Assembly (NCBI RefSeq): GCF_900111485.1
Contig: NZ_FOIC01000009.1
Location: 62,001-126,000 of the forward strand
Length of the DNA stretch: 64,000 nt
From: Natrinema hispanicum
GTDB lineage: Archaea; Halobacteriota; Halobacteria; Halobacteriales; Natrialbaceae
Reading direction: 5' to 3'
Shown: in pieces, positions 18,225 through 27,004 of the stretch
How the letters are laid out: each line of letters starts with the position of its first letter
Numbering within the stretch: the first letter of the stretch is position 1
Notes under the pieces: model-generated
The model's input: the letters and a program-made list of their open reading frames with translations, nothing else
Told to the model about the DNA's origin: nothing
The model's database searches: none
Program-made: the position numbers and the translations under genes

Positions 18225-18958
18225 GCGTGATCACCCACGACCTGCACGGTATCGCGGTGGCCGCCAACGGCGTGCTCGTACACTTGTCGTAAGGAGCTGC
18301 CACCCACTCGAGCCTGAACGTCGGCGATCGATCCTTGTTCGGCGACGCGGCCGTCGGCGAGTATCAACAGGTCGTCGGCGACCTGCTCGACGAGCTCTAA
18401 GTCGTGGGAGCTCAACAGGACCGCGATGCCCTCGTCGGCGAGGTCGGCAGCGACATCGAAGACGTGCAGCCCCATGCTCGGATCGAGCCCGCTGCCCGGC
18501 TCGTCCAAGATGACGATCGGTGGGTCGCCGATCGTCGCCTGTGCGATGCCGAGCAACCGGGTCATCCCGCCGGAGAGGGCCTCGACCAGTCGATCGGCTG
18601 CGTTCTCGAGGCCGACCCGCTCGAGCTGTGCCATCGCGTCGGTCTCGTCGCCGCCGACGAGTGACGCGTAGAATTGCAGCGTTTCGAGTGCAGTAAAGCC
18701 GGGCCGAAACGCCGGATGCTGAGGGAGATAGCCGATCTCCCGTGCGGTGTCGGGGCCGTTGTAGGTGATCGTCCCTCCCGTCGGTTCGTGGAGGCCGGCG
18801 AGGTCGCGAATAAGCGTCGACTTGCCGGCACCGTTCGGGCCGATCAGGGCCGTTACCCGGCCGCGTTCGATGGTTATAGAGACGTCTCGGAGTACGGAGA
18901 CCGTCCCGTAGTCGTGGTCGATACCGGTCGCCTCGAGAAGTGGTGTCGTGTCAGTCAT
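18221..18958 (-). CDS. nosF: NosF-like ABC transporter ATPase
   Basis: A 245-residue nucleotide-binding subunit with a complete set of motifs: Walker A GPNGAGKST, the ABC signature LSGGMTRLLG, Walker B PPIVILDEPGSGLD and the switch histidine in LLSSHDLE. It couples ATP hydrolysis to NosY. It overlaps nosD by 8 bases and nosY by 4, giving a three-gene operon read nosD-nosF-nosY. The fused order strongly supports the nos family over a generic drug exporter. Confidence 0.9.
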   Translation of the reverse strand: MTDTTPLLEATGIDHDYGTVSVLRDVSITIERGRVTALIGPNGAGKSTLIRDLAGLHEPTGGTITYNGPDTAREIGYLPQHPAFRPGFTALETLQFYASLVGGDETDAMAQLERVGLENAADRLVEALSGGMTRLLGIAQATIGDPPIVILDEPGSGLDPSMGLHVFDVAADLADEGIAVLLSSHDLELVEQVADDLLILADGRVAEQGSIADVQARVGGSSLRQVYEHAVGGHRDTVQVVGDHA

Positions 18959-20888
18959 TGCTCGTCGTCCGCGTCAGTTCGTAGCAGGTCCAGGCCTCGT
19001 CTTCCCACTCGGTCTGGGAGAGCAGGTCGGGGTTGTTCGGTTCGCAACTCGGTGCTCGGTCGACGATGCTTCCGGTTCGCATGCCAGGGACCGATCCCTC
19101 GAGTCCGGCGAGGGCTTTGAGTGCGGGTGCCCGGGCGAGCGTCGGTGTCCCGTCGGTGCGGTGGAGTTGGCTGTCGGTGGGATCAGTCGGTGAGTACGAC
19201 ATGTCGGACTGGTCGCCGTTCGCGATGCCGGCGGCTCCCTGCCAGTAGTTACCATCGCCGCCGTGGGTCCAGATGCGGAGCGGACCGGACATCGCGGTAG
19301 CGTGGACGTCGTTGCCGACGAAGTCGTTGTTGACGACGCGGTTCGTCGGTAACATGGCGCTTGCCTCCGCGCCAACGTCGTTGCCGGCGATGACGTTGTG
19401 TTCGTAGATCGACGACGTCGAGGCGATGCGGAGTCCGAGGTCGTTTCCTTCGGCGATGTTGTTCGCGACGTAGTTCGCGCTGCCGCCCGGACTGAGGGCG
19501 TCTGCCGCGTCACGGACCGTGTTTCCGACGACGGCATTGCGCTCCGGTCCGGTCATGATGACGATGCCCGTGTCTTCCTGTCCGCGGAGGTCGTTGTCCG
19601 CGATGAGGCTATCGCCGGTATACATCAGATGGGTACCGAGGAAATTACCCTCGATCGTGTTCGAGCGGACGATCGTCTCCGGCGAGCGATAGAGATAGAT
19701 ACCGTTTCGTCCGCCCGTGAACGTCGAGTCTTCGATGACGGTCGGCGACTGGAACAACAGGACGCCGGCGAGACCAGACATGGGGTCGTCCGGACCCGAT
19801 ACCGTCACGTTTCTGATGACGGCGTCGTCACTCTCATAGACGATGATGCCGCTTGCCGGTGTGTCGATACTGACGTTCTCGACCCGGAGGTCGGTGGCGT
19901 TGTATGCCGAGATTCCGGCGTCAGTTCCGGCGTAGTACTGCAGGAAGGAGGCATCCCATGCCCCTTCGTTGATGTCGACGGGGAGGTCGCCGCCCTCTCG
20001 TGTCACGTTTCCGACACCGGTGATGTCGACCCCGCGAACCGCAACTCGCTCGCTGGTGACGGTGACGACAGAGCCGTTTCCGTCACCGCGAAGCGTCACG
20101 TTCCCCTCGCCAGCGAGCGTGATCGGTTGATCGATTTCGATTTTCTCCTCGTACGTTCCCTCGGGAACGACGACTGTCGTGTTCGCCGGTGCCTGATCGA
20201 TCGCGTTCTGAACGGAGTCTGTGTCTTCGCCGACGACGATCGAGGTCGGCCGATCGAGGTGTGCGGACGTGTTGTCGATCCGTGCGTCCGCCTGTTGCTG
20301 CCGGTCGGCCACGCGATCACGGGCGACTTCCGCATCGTCACGATCGAACGATTGTTCGAGGACCGACTCCCAGTCGTGGACGGTGCCGCCGTACTCGTCG
20401 GCAAACGCCTGTGCGTCCTCACGATCATCGAAGGGGACGACGGTGTCACCGGCTGGCGTTTGTGCCTCACTACCAATGACGAATGATGCCCTCTCGGCGT
20501 CGGTCCACCCGGGCGACGACTCGGTGACCGGGTAGCCGTTCTCGTTGAGTTCGACACCGGTCTCGCTGTAGTCGGAAACGTAGACCGTCAGCGGATAGCC
20601 AAACCGCTGTTCGTGTGCGGGCTGGCGCTGCTGGTCGACGAACGTCTCGACGCCGTAGTAGCCAACGACGTACTGGTACTGCGAATAGAAGACCTGTGCG
20701 CGCGGGAGGTCGACCTCGTCGGAGAGTGCGTACTCGGACTCGAGGGTGAGTCCGACGGTAACCGTATCGTCGAAGGCGACGGGATCCGGTGAGGTCGATC
20801 CCACGTCGACGACGAATAGCCCGACAGCACCGAGCGCAACGACGAGGAGAAGACCCAGAAAGACGGTGCTAAGAGAGCGGTCGATCAC
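18951..20888 (-). CDS. nosD: NosD-family beta-helix protein with N-terminal NosL-like region
   Basis: A 645-residue exported protein with an N-terminal signal anchor (VFLGLLLVVALGAVGLFVV). Residues ~60-190 resemble the C-terminal half of NosL: both have a YVSDYS/YLTDYS segment and then VPFDDREDAQAFADEYGG/VPFSDADQANEFQSEYGG. The CDQCGM copper motif is absent here. From ~220 onwards there is a right-handed parallel beta-helix of NosD/CASH repeats (VQNAIDQAPANTTVVVPEGTY; GRNGIYLYRSPETIVRSNTI). The reading frame opens with GTG about 25 bases below an AT-rich TATA (about 20911-20918). It is the first gene of the nosDFY operon. Confidence 0.87.
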   Translation of the reverse strand: MIDRSLSTVFLGLLLVVALGAVGLFVVDVGSTSPDPVAFDDTVTVGLTLESEYALSDEVDLPRAQVFYSQYQYVVGYYGVETFVDQQRQPAHEQRFGYPLTVYVSDYSETGVELNENGYPVTESSPGWTDAERASFVIGSEAQTPAGDTVVPFDDREDAQAFADEYGGTVHDWESVLEQSFDRDDAEVARDRVADRQQQADARIDNTSAHLDRPTSIVVGEDTDSVQNAIDQAPANTTVVVPEGTYEEKIEIDQPITLAGEGNVTLRGDGNGSVVTVTSERVAVRGVDITGVGNVTREGGDLPVDINEGAWDASFLQYYAGTDAGISAYNATDLRVENVSIDTPASGIIVYESDDAVIRNVTVSGPDDPMSGLAGVLLFQSPTVIEDSTFTGGRNGIYLYRSPETIVRSNTIEGNFLGTHLMYTGDSLIADNDLRGQEDTGIVIMTGPERNAVVGNTVRDAADALSPGGSANYVANNIAEGNDLGLRIASTSSIYEHNVIAGNDVGAEASAMLPTNRVVNNDFVGNDVHATAMSGPLRIWTHGGDGNYWQGAAGIANGDQSDMSYSPTDPTDSQLHRTDGTPTLARAPALKALAGLEGSVPGMRTGSIVDRAPSCEPNNPDLLSQTEWEDEAWTCYELTRTTSND

Positions 20889-20965
20889 GGTCGCCCGTTC
20901 GCTTCCACGGAAAATATATGGTCTGGTTTATTCCTCGAACCGACTGTCAACGGTGCCGACAGTCG

Positions 20966-21328
20966 CTACGCCGACTCGAGATAGGTTGCCGTCGCGGACG
21001 TATGCCCACGATTGAACGAGAGGATCTTGATCCGGATTACGTCCGTCACCGCACAACTGTCCGGGACATCCTCGACAAAGACGACGAAGCCTTCGATCTT
21101 GCCGACCGCCCGGCGCTCGCCGGAGTGGTGATCTGTAAACTCACGGATCGCGACCGTCTCGACGTCGCCGATGTCGACCGGTGGCTCGCGTTGTTGAGCT
21201 TCCTGGTGACGTTTCCGGGACTGTCGCTCGCCCGCGGAGCCACCGCGGACGCGGGTGAACAGCCACGAGCCAATCAGGAGGGCGACGAACGCACCAACAG
21301 CAAGCGTTTCGGGGCCGGGACCGAGCAT
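20966..21328 (-). CDS. TRAM-domain protein with N-terminal membrane anchor
   Basis: A 120-residue protein. Residues ~7-27 form one membrane helix (ETLAVGAFVALLIGSWLFT). A basic/polar linker and a TRAM domain (~50-118: PVDIGDVETVAI, GKIEGFVVFVEDVPD, VIRIKILSFNRGHTSATA) follow. TRAM is a small beta-barrel that binds RNA, usually attached to tRNA-modifying enzymes. Its place beside tgtA, 57 bases downstream on the same strand, suggests a role with the archaeosine enzymes or tRNA handling (inference). Confidence 0.85.
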   Translation of the reverse strand: MLGPGPETLAVGAFVALLIGSWLFTRVRGGSAGERQSRKRHQEAQQREPPVDIGDVETVAIREFTDHHSGERRAVGKIEGFVVFVEDVPDSCAVTDVIRIKILSFNRGHTSATATYLESA

Positions 21329-21385
21329 ATCTCAATCGGTCGACGCCTCGCTATTCGGTTTTCCGATCCGGGATTGCGGTTCGCA

Positions 21386-22861
21386 CTACGCCGCAGTGAG
21401 ATCGACCAGCGCAACGTCGTTGGGGACGCGCTCGAGGACAGCCGCGGGCCACCCGTCGTGAGCGAGCGTGATGTCGACATCCGGATTCACCTCGACGAGT
21501 CGGGCAACGCCATCGGCCGCGGCCGCGAGAGCGGCGCGATCCGTCCGATCTGGAACTTCGGCAGTCAGTGGGTAGCTCTTCGAGAGTGCCCGCGGGAAGG
21601 GACCGAACGGCGGCTCGACCCGCCAGGAATCGTCGTACTCGTCGCTCCGCGGCGCGCTGCCTTCGGTCAACAGCAGGAAGTTGGGGACCGACAGCCGCTC
21701 GAGGCGCTCGTGGTGGCGCAGGACTTCCGGTCGGCGCGCGCTCTCGTGGGAGGTGTAGAAAAACGAGCCCTTCGAGACGGGGTCCGATTGCTCGAGTTGG
21801 GCGGCGTGATCGAGCAGGGTCCGATAGCCGTCGAGCATCGTCGGGTGTGCGCGAGCACGCTGTTCGACGAGCTCAAGGAGGTTGCCGGCGCGGATCGCCT
21901 GTTTGATCCGGCGGATCTCGGCGAAGGTGACGTGGAGGTTGTGGGCGGCCAGTTCCGACTCGCGTTCGGCGTCTGGGAGCGCGCGGAGCTCGTCGGGCGA
22001 GTGGTCGGTACAGACGGCACACGAACACGGGAGGTAGTCGATCTCCTCGAGCGCTCGGGTGCCCCGAACCGTCAGATACCGGTCGTCGCGGGCATAGAGC
22101 GCGTAGGCCGCCGAGTCGAACAGGTCACAGCCCATCGCGACCGCGAGCGCGAACATCATGGGGTGGCCGGCACCGAAGAGGTGGACCGGCGCGTCGGCCC
22201 CCAGTCCACGTTTGGAAGCGGCGACGACGTCGACGACGTCGTCGTAGCGGTAGTCGTTCATCAGTGGGACGACCGCGCCGACCGGGAAGACGTCGAGGTC
22301 GGTGTCCTCAGCGTGGCGGCCCGCTCGCTCGCGGAGGTCGGGATACGTCGAGCCCTGGACGGGCGCACTGACGAGCATCTCACCCGTGTCGACGTCTTCG
22401 GCGATCTCGAGTCGCTCCTGTGTGGTCTCGAGTTCCCGTTCTGCCTGCTCGCGGGGAACGTCAGGTGGGGTTGGGATGTCGACCGGCGTCGCGATGTCGG
22501 AGCCGATCTCGTGCTGGAATTCGAGAATTTCCTCGGTCGTCACGGTGATCTCGCCGTACTCGGAGAGTTGGAAGGAGCCCGAGTCGGTCATGATCGCGCC
22601 GGGGAAATCCAGCATGTCGTGGAGGCCGTCCGCGAGGGCGCGTTCGCGGAGGTCGTCATCGCCGTGGATAATGTAGGAGTTCGTAATGAGGATCTCGGCA
22701 CCGAACTCGTCGGCGAGCCGGCGGGGGCTGATCGTGTCCAGATTCGGGTTGATTACCGGCAGCAGCGCCGGGGTTTCGACGGTGACGTCGGCACGGGGGA
22801 CGGAGAGTTCGCCGATCCGCCCGCCGGCGTCGGTGTCCCGGAGTTCGAAGCACTCACGCAT
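21386..22861 (-). CDS. tgtA: tRNA-guanine(15) transglycosylase
   Basis: A 491-residue enzyme that exchanges guanine-15 in the D-loop of archaeal tRNAs for preQ0, the first dedicated step of archaeosine formation. The catalytic Asp sits in TDSGSFQ (D93), the pocket in [10 protein letters not shown]-like strands, and a zinc site in [11 protein letters not shown]. It lacks a PUA domain, which here resides in ArcS, as is usual in haloarchaea. Start at [14 protein letters not shown]; a 29-residue upstream extension is unlikely. It is divergent from raSEA, with a 145-base shared upstream region. Confidence 0.95.
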   Translation of the reverse strand: MRECFELRDTDAGGRIGELSVPRADVTVETPALLPVINPNLDTISPRRLADEFGAEILITNSYIIHGDDDLRERALADGLHDMLDFPGAIMTDSGSFQLSEYGEITVTTEEILEFQHEIGSDIATPVDIPTPPDVPREQAERELETTQERLEIAEDVDTGEMLVSAPVQGSTYPDLRERAGRHAEDTDLDVFPVGAVVPLMNDYRYDDVVDVVAASKRGLGADAPVHLFGAGHPMMFALAVAMGCDLFDSAAYALYARDDRYLTVRGTRALEEIDYLPCSCAVCTDHSPDELRALPDAERESELAAHNLHVTFAEIRRIKQAIRAGNLLELVEQRARAHPTMLDGYRTLLDHAAQLEQSDPVSKGSFFYTSHESARRPEVLRHHERLERLSVPNFLLLTEGSAPRSDEYDDSWRVEPPFGPFPRALSKSYPLTAEVPDRTDRAALAAAADGVARLVEVNPDVDITLAHDGWPAAVLERVPNDVALVDLTAA

Positions 22862-23006
22862 TGACTTGCCGTTAGACGGTTGGACGTAAGACGTGACGGT
22901 TTTCGACCCGCCGGACTCGAGCCGCCAGAGAGCCACGTCCCAGCCCAAGCCATCGACACGCAGGGAGACGAAGGCGCTTTAGGCACTGGCCCGCTTCCGT
23001 CTTCTA

Positions 23007-24107
23007 ATGAGCAAACCCACGCCCGACGTCTACGAGCAGGGCAAGGGCATGGACGCCCACAATCAGGTCATGCGCGAGATCCGCTCGCGCAAGGAGGCCA
23101 GCTACGATCCCCACGAGCCCACCCGCGTCTGGCTCGACGAGGACAATACCCCCGACGGCGTCAAGACGAGTCTCACGATCATTCTCAACACCGGCGGCTG
23201 CCGGTGGGCCCGCGCCGGCGGCTGTACGATGTGTGGCTACGTCGCGGAAAGCGTCGACGGCGGCAGCGTCTCTCACGAGGCGCTGATGAACCAGATCGAC
23301 GTCTGTCTCGAGCACGAAAAAGAAAACGGCGACGAGCCCGCCGAGCTTATCAAGATCTACACCTCTGGCTCCTTCCTCGACGAGCGCGAGGTCGGCGCGG
23401 AGAGCCGCCGGGCGATCGCCGACACCTTCGCCGACCGCGACCGCATGGTCGTCGAATCGCTGCCTGACTTCGTCGACCGCGAGAAGATCGCCGACTTCAC
23501 CCAACACGGGCTCGATACCGACGTCGCGATCGGCCTCGAGACGGCCACCGACCGGGTGCGCCACGACTGCGTGAACAAGTACTTCGACTTCGCGGACTTC
23601 GAGGACGCCTGTGCGGAGGCCGCAGCCGCCGACGACGCGGCAGGAAGCGACACCGAGGCGGGGATCAAGGCCTACCTGCTGATGAAGCCGCCGTTCCTCA
23701 CCGAATCCGAAGCTGTCGACGACATGATCTCGTCGATCGAGCGCTGTGCCGACGTCTCCGGCTGTCATACCGTCTCGATGAACCCGTGTAACGTCCAGCG
23801 CTACACCATGGTCGACGAGCTCTACTTCAACGACGGCTACCGACCGCCGTGGCTCTGGTCGGTCGCCCACGTACTCGAGGAAACGGCGGACGTCGACGCC
23901 ATCGTCGTCTCGGACCCGGTCGGCCACGGCTCCGATCGAGGCCCGCACAACTGCGGGGAATGTGACGATCTCGTCCAGAAAGCGATCAAGGACTTCGACC
24001 TGCGACAGGACCCGTCGGTCTTCGAGCAGGTCTCCTGTGAGTGTGAACTGACTTGGGAGACGGTCATAGAGCGCGAGCGGAGTTTCAACCAGCCGCTGAC
24101 TCGCTAA
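23007..24107 (+). CDS. raSEA: Radical SAM enzyme for archaeosine formation (RaSEA)
   Basis: A 366-residue radical SAM protein that completes archaeosine at tRNA position 15 together with ArcS. The cluster cysteines are C65, C73 and C76 (GGCRWARAGGCTMCGY). This C-x7-C-x2-C spacing differs from the common Cx3Cx2C and marks this family. SAM-contact strands follow (IKIYTSGSFLDEREV). The C-terminal part carries further cysteines (HNCGECDD, QVSCECE). It is transcribed divergently from tgtA, so both may answer to the same intergenic control region. Confidence 0.93.
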   Translation: MSKPTPDVYEQGKGMDAHNQVMREIRSRKEASYDPHEPTRVWLDEDNTPDGVKTSLTIILNTGGCRWARAGGCTMCGYVAESVDGGSVSHEALMNQIDVCLEHEKENGDEPAELIKIYTSGSFLDEREVGAESRRAIADTFADRDRMVVESLPDFVDREKIADFTQHGLDTDVAIGLETATDRVRHDCVNKYFDFADFEDACAEAAAADDAAGSDTEAGIKAYLLMKPPFLTESEAVDDMISSIERCADVSGCHTVSMNPCNVQRYTMVDELYFNDGYRPPWLWSVAHVLEETADVDAIVVSDPVGHGSDRGPHNCGECDDLVQKAIKDFDLRQDPSVFEQVSCECELTWETVIERERSFNQPLTR

Positions 24108-24172
24108 CTCGCTACCGGCACACGGCAGTCGACGGGCCCACGTACTTCCTGCCCGGTCGATTACTGGGAGCC

Positions 24173-24337
24173 ATGGAACGCCCGTCGCTGTGGAACTACG
24201 TCGACGAACTTGAGCCCACGCTGTTGATCCTCGTCGGATTCGTCCTGTTCGTCTTCCCTGAGCCCGCGACCTCCGCGTTCGGCGCGGGGCTCATCCTCCT
24301 CGGTGCGAGCTGGTGGTTCTACGAGTGGGGTCGGTAG
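24173..24337 (+). CDS. Small membrane protein, 54 aa
   Basis: A short protein from MERPSLWNYVDELEPT with two hydrophobic stretches (LLILVGFVLFVFPEP; GAGLILLGASWWFYEW), probably a helical hairpin. It lies 65 bases after raSEA on the same strand and may share its transcript. I recognise no family and infer nothing about function. The start at 24173 is chosen because the preceding in-frame sequence is not haloarchaeal in character. Confidence 0.6.
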   Translation: MERPSLWNYVDELEPTLLILVGFVLFVFPEPATSAFGAGLILLGASWWFYEWGR

Positions 24338-24412
24338 CGTCGCTGCGAGCCGAATCGTCGACAGTCATCTCGAGCCGTCACAAAAGAGCCGCTACAGTGG
24401 TCAACTGTCTTG

Positions 24413-25093
24413 TTACGCCGACTCGAAGCCGCGGAGAACACCCTGGCCGTCGGTCGAGCCGACGTCGGGAAGGGTCACGCGTTCGGGGTGGGGCATCAAC
24501 ACGGCGACGGTGTCGCGGTCGCCGAGGATGCCGGCGATATCGTGTTTCGAGCCGTTCGGGTTCGCCTCGGGGCCCGTCTCGCCGTTTTCGTCACAGTAGC
24601 GAAAGAGCACGCGGTCTTCGTCCTCGAGTTCGGCCAGCCGATCGTCGTCGATCTCGTAGCGCCCCTCGCCGTGGGCGATCGGAACCTCGATGACCTCGCC
24701 TTCGTCGTAGGCAGCTGTCCAGGGTGTATCGTCGCGTTCGACACGCAGATAGACGTGCTCACACTGGAAGCGCGCGCTCTCGTTGGTCGTAAACGCGCCC
24801 TCGGTGAGGTCGGACTCGCAGCCGACCTGAGCACCGTTGCAGACGCCGAGGACGGGCACGCCGTCGGCCGCGGCCTCGCGGACCTCAGCCATGATCGGCG
24901 AGCGAGCCGCCATTGCCCCGCCGCGGAGGTAGTCGCCGTAGGAGAACCCGCCGGGAAGCACGATGCCCGTCGTGTCCTCTGGGAGGCCGTCCTCGTGCCA
25001 GACGATCTCGGCGTCGATGTCGAGGTGTTCGAGGGCGCGTTCGGCGTCGCGGTCGCAGTTCGAGCCGCCAAAGCGAATAATTGCGACGGTCAT
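24413..25093 (-). CDS. purQ: Phosphoribosylformylglycinamidine synthase subunit PurQ
   Basis: A 226-residue class-I glutamine amidotransferase that supplies ammonia to the FGAM synthase complex (PurS-PurQ-PurL), the fourth step of purine synthesis. The nucleophile is C85 in LGVCNGAQVG, with the His/Glu pair in MPHPERV near the C-terminus. The N-terminus AIIRFGGSNCDRD is characteristic. Its ATG immediately follows the purS stop codon, so the pair is translationally coupled. purL is not in the window. Confidence 0.95.
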   Translation of the reverse strand: MTVAIIRFGGSNCDRDAERALEHLDIDAEIVWHEDGLPEDTTGIVLPGGFSYGDYLRGGAMAARSPIMAEVREAAADGVPVLGVCNGAQVGCESDLTEGAFTTNESARFQCEHVYLRVERDDTPWTAAYDEGEVIEVPIAHGEGRYEIDDDRLAELEDEDRVLFRYCDENGETGPEANPNGSKHDIAGILGDRDTVAVLMPHPERVTLPDVGSTDGQGVLRGFESA

Positions 25094-25345
25094 CTACCGT
25101 TCGGCGACCTCCACGTCGTAGTCGTGAATGGTCGGGTTCGCCAGCAGCCGTTCGGCCATCTCGTCGGCGCGCTCGCGCGCGTCGTCCGCGGAGTCAGCCT
25201 CGAGGTCGACCTCGAAGCGGTCGGCCGATCGCAGCGCCTCGAGTTCGAAGTCGAGCCGCTCTAAGGCTCGCTTCGTCGTCTCGGCCTCGGGGTCCAGCAC
25301 GCCATGTTTGAGTCGAACCGTCACCGTCGCGGTGTAGGCGGTCAT
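25094..25345 (-). CDS. purS: Phosphoribosylformylglycinamidine synthase subunit PurS
   Basis: An 83-residue small subunit (TAYTATVTVRLKHGVLDPEAE) that bridges PurQ and PurL in the FGAM synthase complex. The VRLKHGVLDPEAETTKRALE motif and the short alpha/beta length are diagnostic. Start at the Met at 25345. The longer upstream frame is Arg/Ser-rich and not coding. It is first gene of the purS-purQ operon. About 300 bases separate it from the divergent purU, and I see no other gene there. Confidence 0.93.
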   Translation of the reverse strand: MTAYTATVTVRLKHGVLDPEAETTKRALERLDFELEALRSADRFEVDLEADSADDARERADEMAERLLANPTIHDYDVEVAER

Positions 25346-25638
25346 TACCTGATACCCCGTAACCGTGCTCAAAAACGCTTTCGCCTTGGCTCCGTAATGC
25401 ACGTTCGTGGATACTGCTGCTCGAGCACCGGTGGAAGGCCTGTCGCTGTCTCGTGATCCAATCGGCGGTCGGCCACCGGATCGCGCCGATCGTCGATGCC
25501 TGCGCAACGGTGTTCGGCCTCGAGCTGACCGCCGAAAGGATGTCTCGGTGCCTCGATTCGGGTCGTAATCGATCAGCTGACGTGAGAATGCGGGCGTTTC
25601 TCACTCGTCTCGACGGAAAGCAGGACTTTTAGCCGTTC

Positions 25639-26643
25639 GTGGACTTGATCCGTCGTGATGACCCGAGATTCGCTCGAGCGGAGGTGGCAGCGTTGACGAC
25701 CGACGTAACCGAAATCACGGTGATCGGAGACGACGACACCGGACTCATCGCCCGAGTCACGAGCCTCCTGTTCGAGCGCGGGGTCAATATCGAAGACCTC
25801 GATCAGGCGGTTCGCGACGGCGTCTTCCGGATGTATCTGGCCGTCGATACCTCGGAGATGGTCTGTACCGAAGGGACGCTTCGGTCGGACCTCCACGACC
25901 TCGGTGACGACCTCGGACTCGACGTCCAGGTCCGATTCCCCGCCGACCGCGAGCACCAGCAGATCGCCGTCCTCGTGACGAAAGAGAGCCACTGTCTCGA
26001 GGCGCTGTTCGAGGCCTGGGCCAACGACAACCTCGGTGCGGACATCGGCGTGGTCATCGGCAACCACGACGACCTCCAGCCGCTTGCTGAACACTACGAC
26101 GTGCCGTTCCACGACATCGGCAACGAAAACGGCCAACAAAACGAGGACGAACTCCTCGCGCTCCTCGAGGAGTACAACGTCGACCTGATTGTCCTCGCAC
26201 GGTACATGCGCATTCTCAGCCCCAATGTGGTCTTTCGCTACGAGGATCGCATCATCAACGTCCATCCCTCCCTGCTGCCGGCGTTCCCCGGCGCGGAGGC
26301 CTATCGACAGGCAATCGAGGAAGGCGTTCGAGTCGCCGGCGTCACTGCCCACTACGTCACGACCGACTTGGATCAGGGGCCGATCATCACCCAGCGTGCG
26401 TTCGACGTCCCCGACGATGCCGACGTCGACGAGATGAAACGCCGCGGCCAGCCGCTGGAGGCCGACGCCTTGCTCGAGGCCGTCCAGCTTCACTTAAACG
26501 GCGACGTGTCGGTCCACCGCGGCCGAACCTCGGTTCGAGAGAACGGCACCGAGTACCAGCTCGGTCTCCCCGACGAACTCGAGGAGTTTACGCCTGACCG
26601 GCCGATCGACGGGATCGGCAGCGCGGTTGCTGAAGACCACTGA
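25639..26643 (+). CDS. purU: Formyltetrahydrofolate deformylase
   Basis: This enzyme hydrolyses 10-formyl-THF to formate and THF, balancing one-carbon units for purine synthesis. It has an N-terminal ACT regulatory domain (ITVIGDDDTGLIARVTSLL, about residues 26-100) and a C-terminal formyl-hydrolase fold (IINVHPSLLPAF, VAGVTAHYV, DLDQGPII). The C-terminal ~50 residues after the canonical fold are an extra acidic tail. Three non-ATG starts are in frame: GTG at 25639 and 25684, and TTG at 25693. The last gives the shortest leader and a typical N-terminus (TTDVTEITV), so the true start may be there. Confidence 0.9.
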   Translation: MDLIRRDDPRFARAEVAALTTDVTEITVIGDDDTGLIARVTSLLFERGVNIEDLDQAVRDGVFRMYLAVDTSEMVCTEGTLRSDLHDLGDDLGLDVQVRFPADREHQQIAVLVTKESHCLEALFEAWANDNLGADIGVVIGNHDDLQPLAEHYDVPFHDIGNENGQQNEDELLALLEEYNVDLIVLARYMRILSPNVVFRYEDRIINVHPSLLPAFPGAEAYRQAIEEGVRVAGVTAHYVTTDLDQGPIITQRAFDVPDDADVDEMKRRGQPLEADALLEAVQLHLNGDVSVHRGRTSVRENGTEYQLGLPDELEEFTPDRPIDGIGSAVAEDH

Positions 26644-26702
26644 TTGCTGTACCACGTTTTGTTGTTCGGTTTGCTGCGATAGCGCAGTGACAGCAACCGG
26701 TC

Positions 26703-26873
26703 TCAGTCCGACGCCGGTGGTTCCCAGCGCTCGAGACACTCCGTGCTACAGAAGTGGCGGTGAACGGCGGTTCCGTCTTCGACGGTCGTCACGACGCGCC
26801 GTTCGGATGCCGGTTCCACCGACCACCCACACTGTCGACACTCGGGTGGCTCCTCGTCGAGCGAGTCGATCAT
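26703..26873 (-). CDS. Small zinc-finger protein, 56 aa
   Basis: A complete 57-codon frame, MIDSLDEEPPE to TGA. It has two zinc knuckles, CRQCG near residue 12 and HFCSTECLERW near residue 42, with an ERRVVTTVEDG strand between them. The second half (FCSTECLERW) recalls TRASH-like or DUF7576-type haloarchaeal zinc fingers. It faces purU's 3' end. Its role is unknown. The acidic composition supports a real gene. Confidence 0.72.
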   Translation of the reverse strand: MIDSLDEEPPECRQCGWSVEPASERRVVTTVEDGTAVHRHFCSTECLERWEPPASD

Positions 26874-27004
26874 TGGCTGACAGATGGCGTGACCCTCACT
26901 TGAACGACCCTATTTTGTCGGCCACCCGGTCGTGACAGTCCAGTCGCGACTCGAGGGGTGTGGGCAGCAGTCTTATCGCCGTCAGTGTCGAACTATGGGT
27001 TGGT

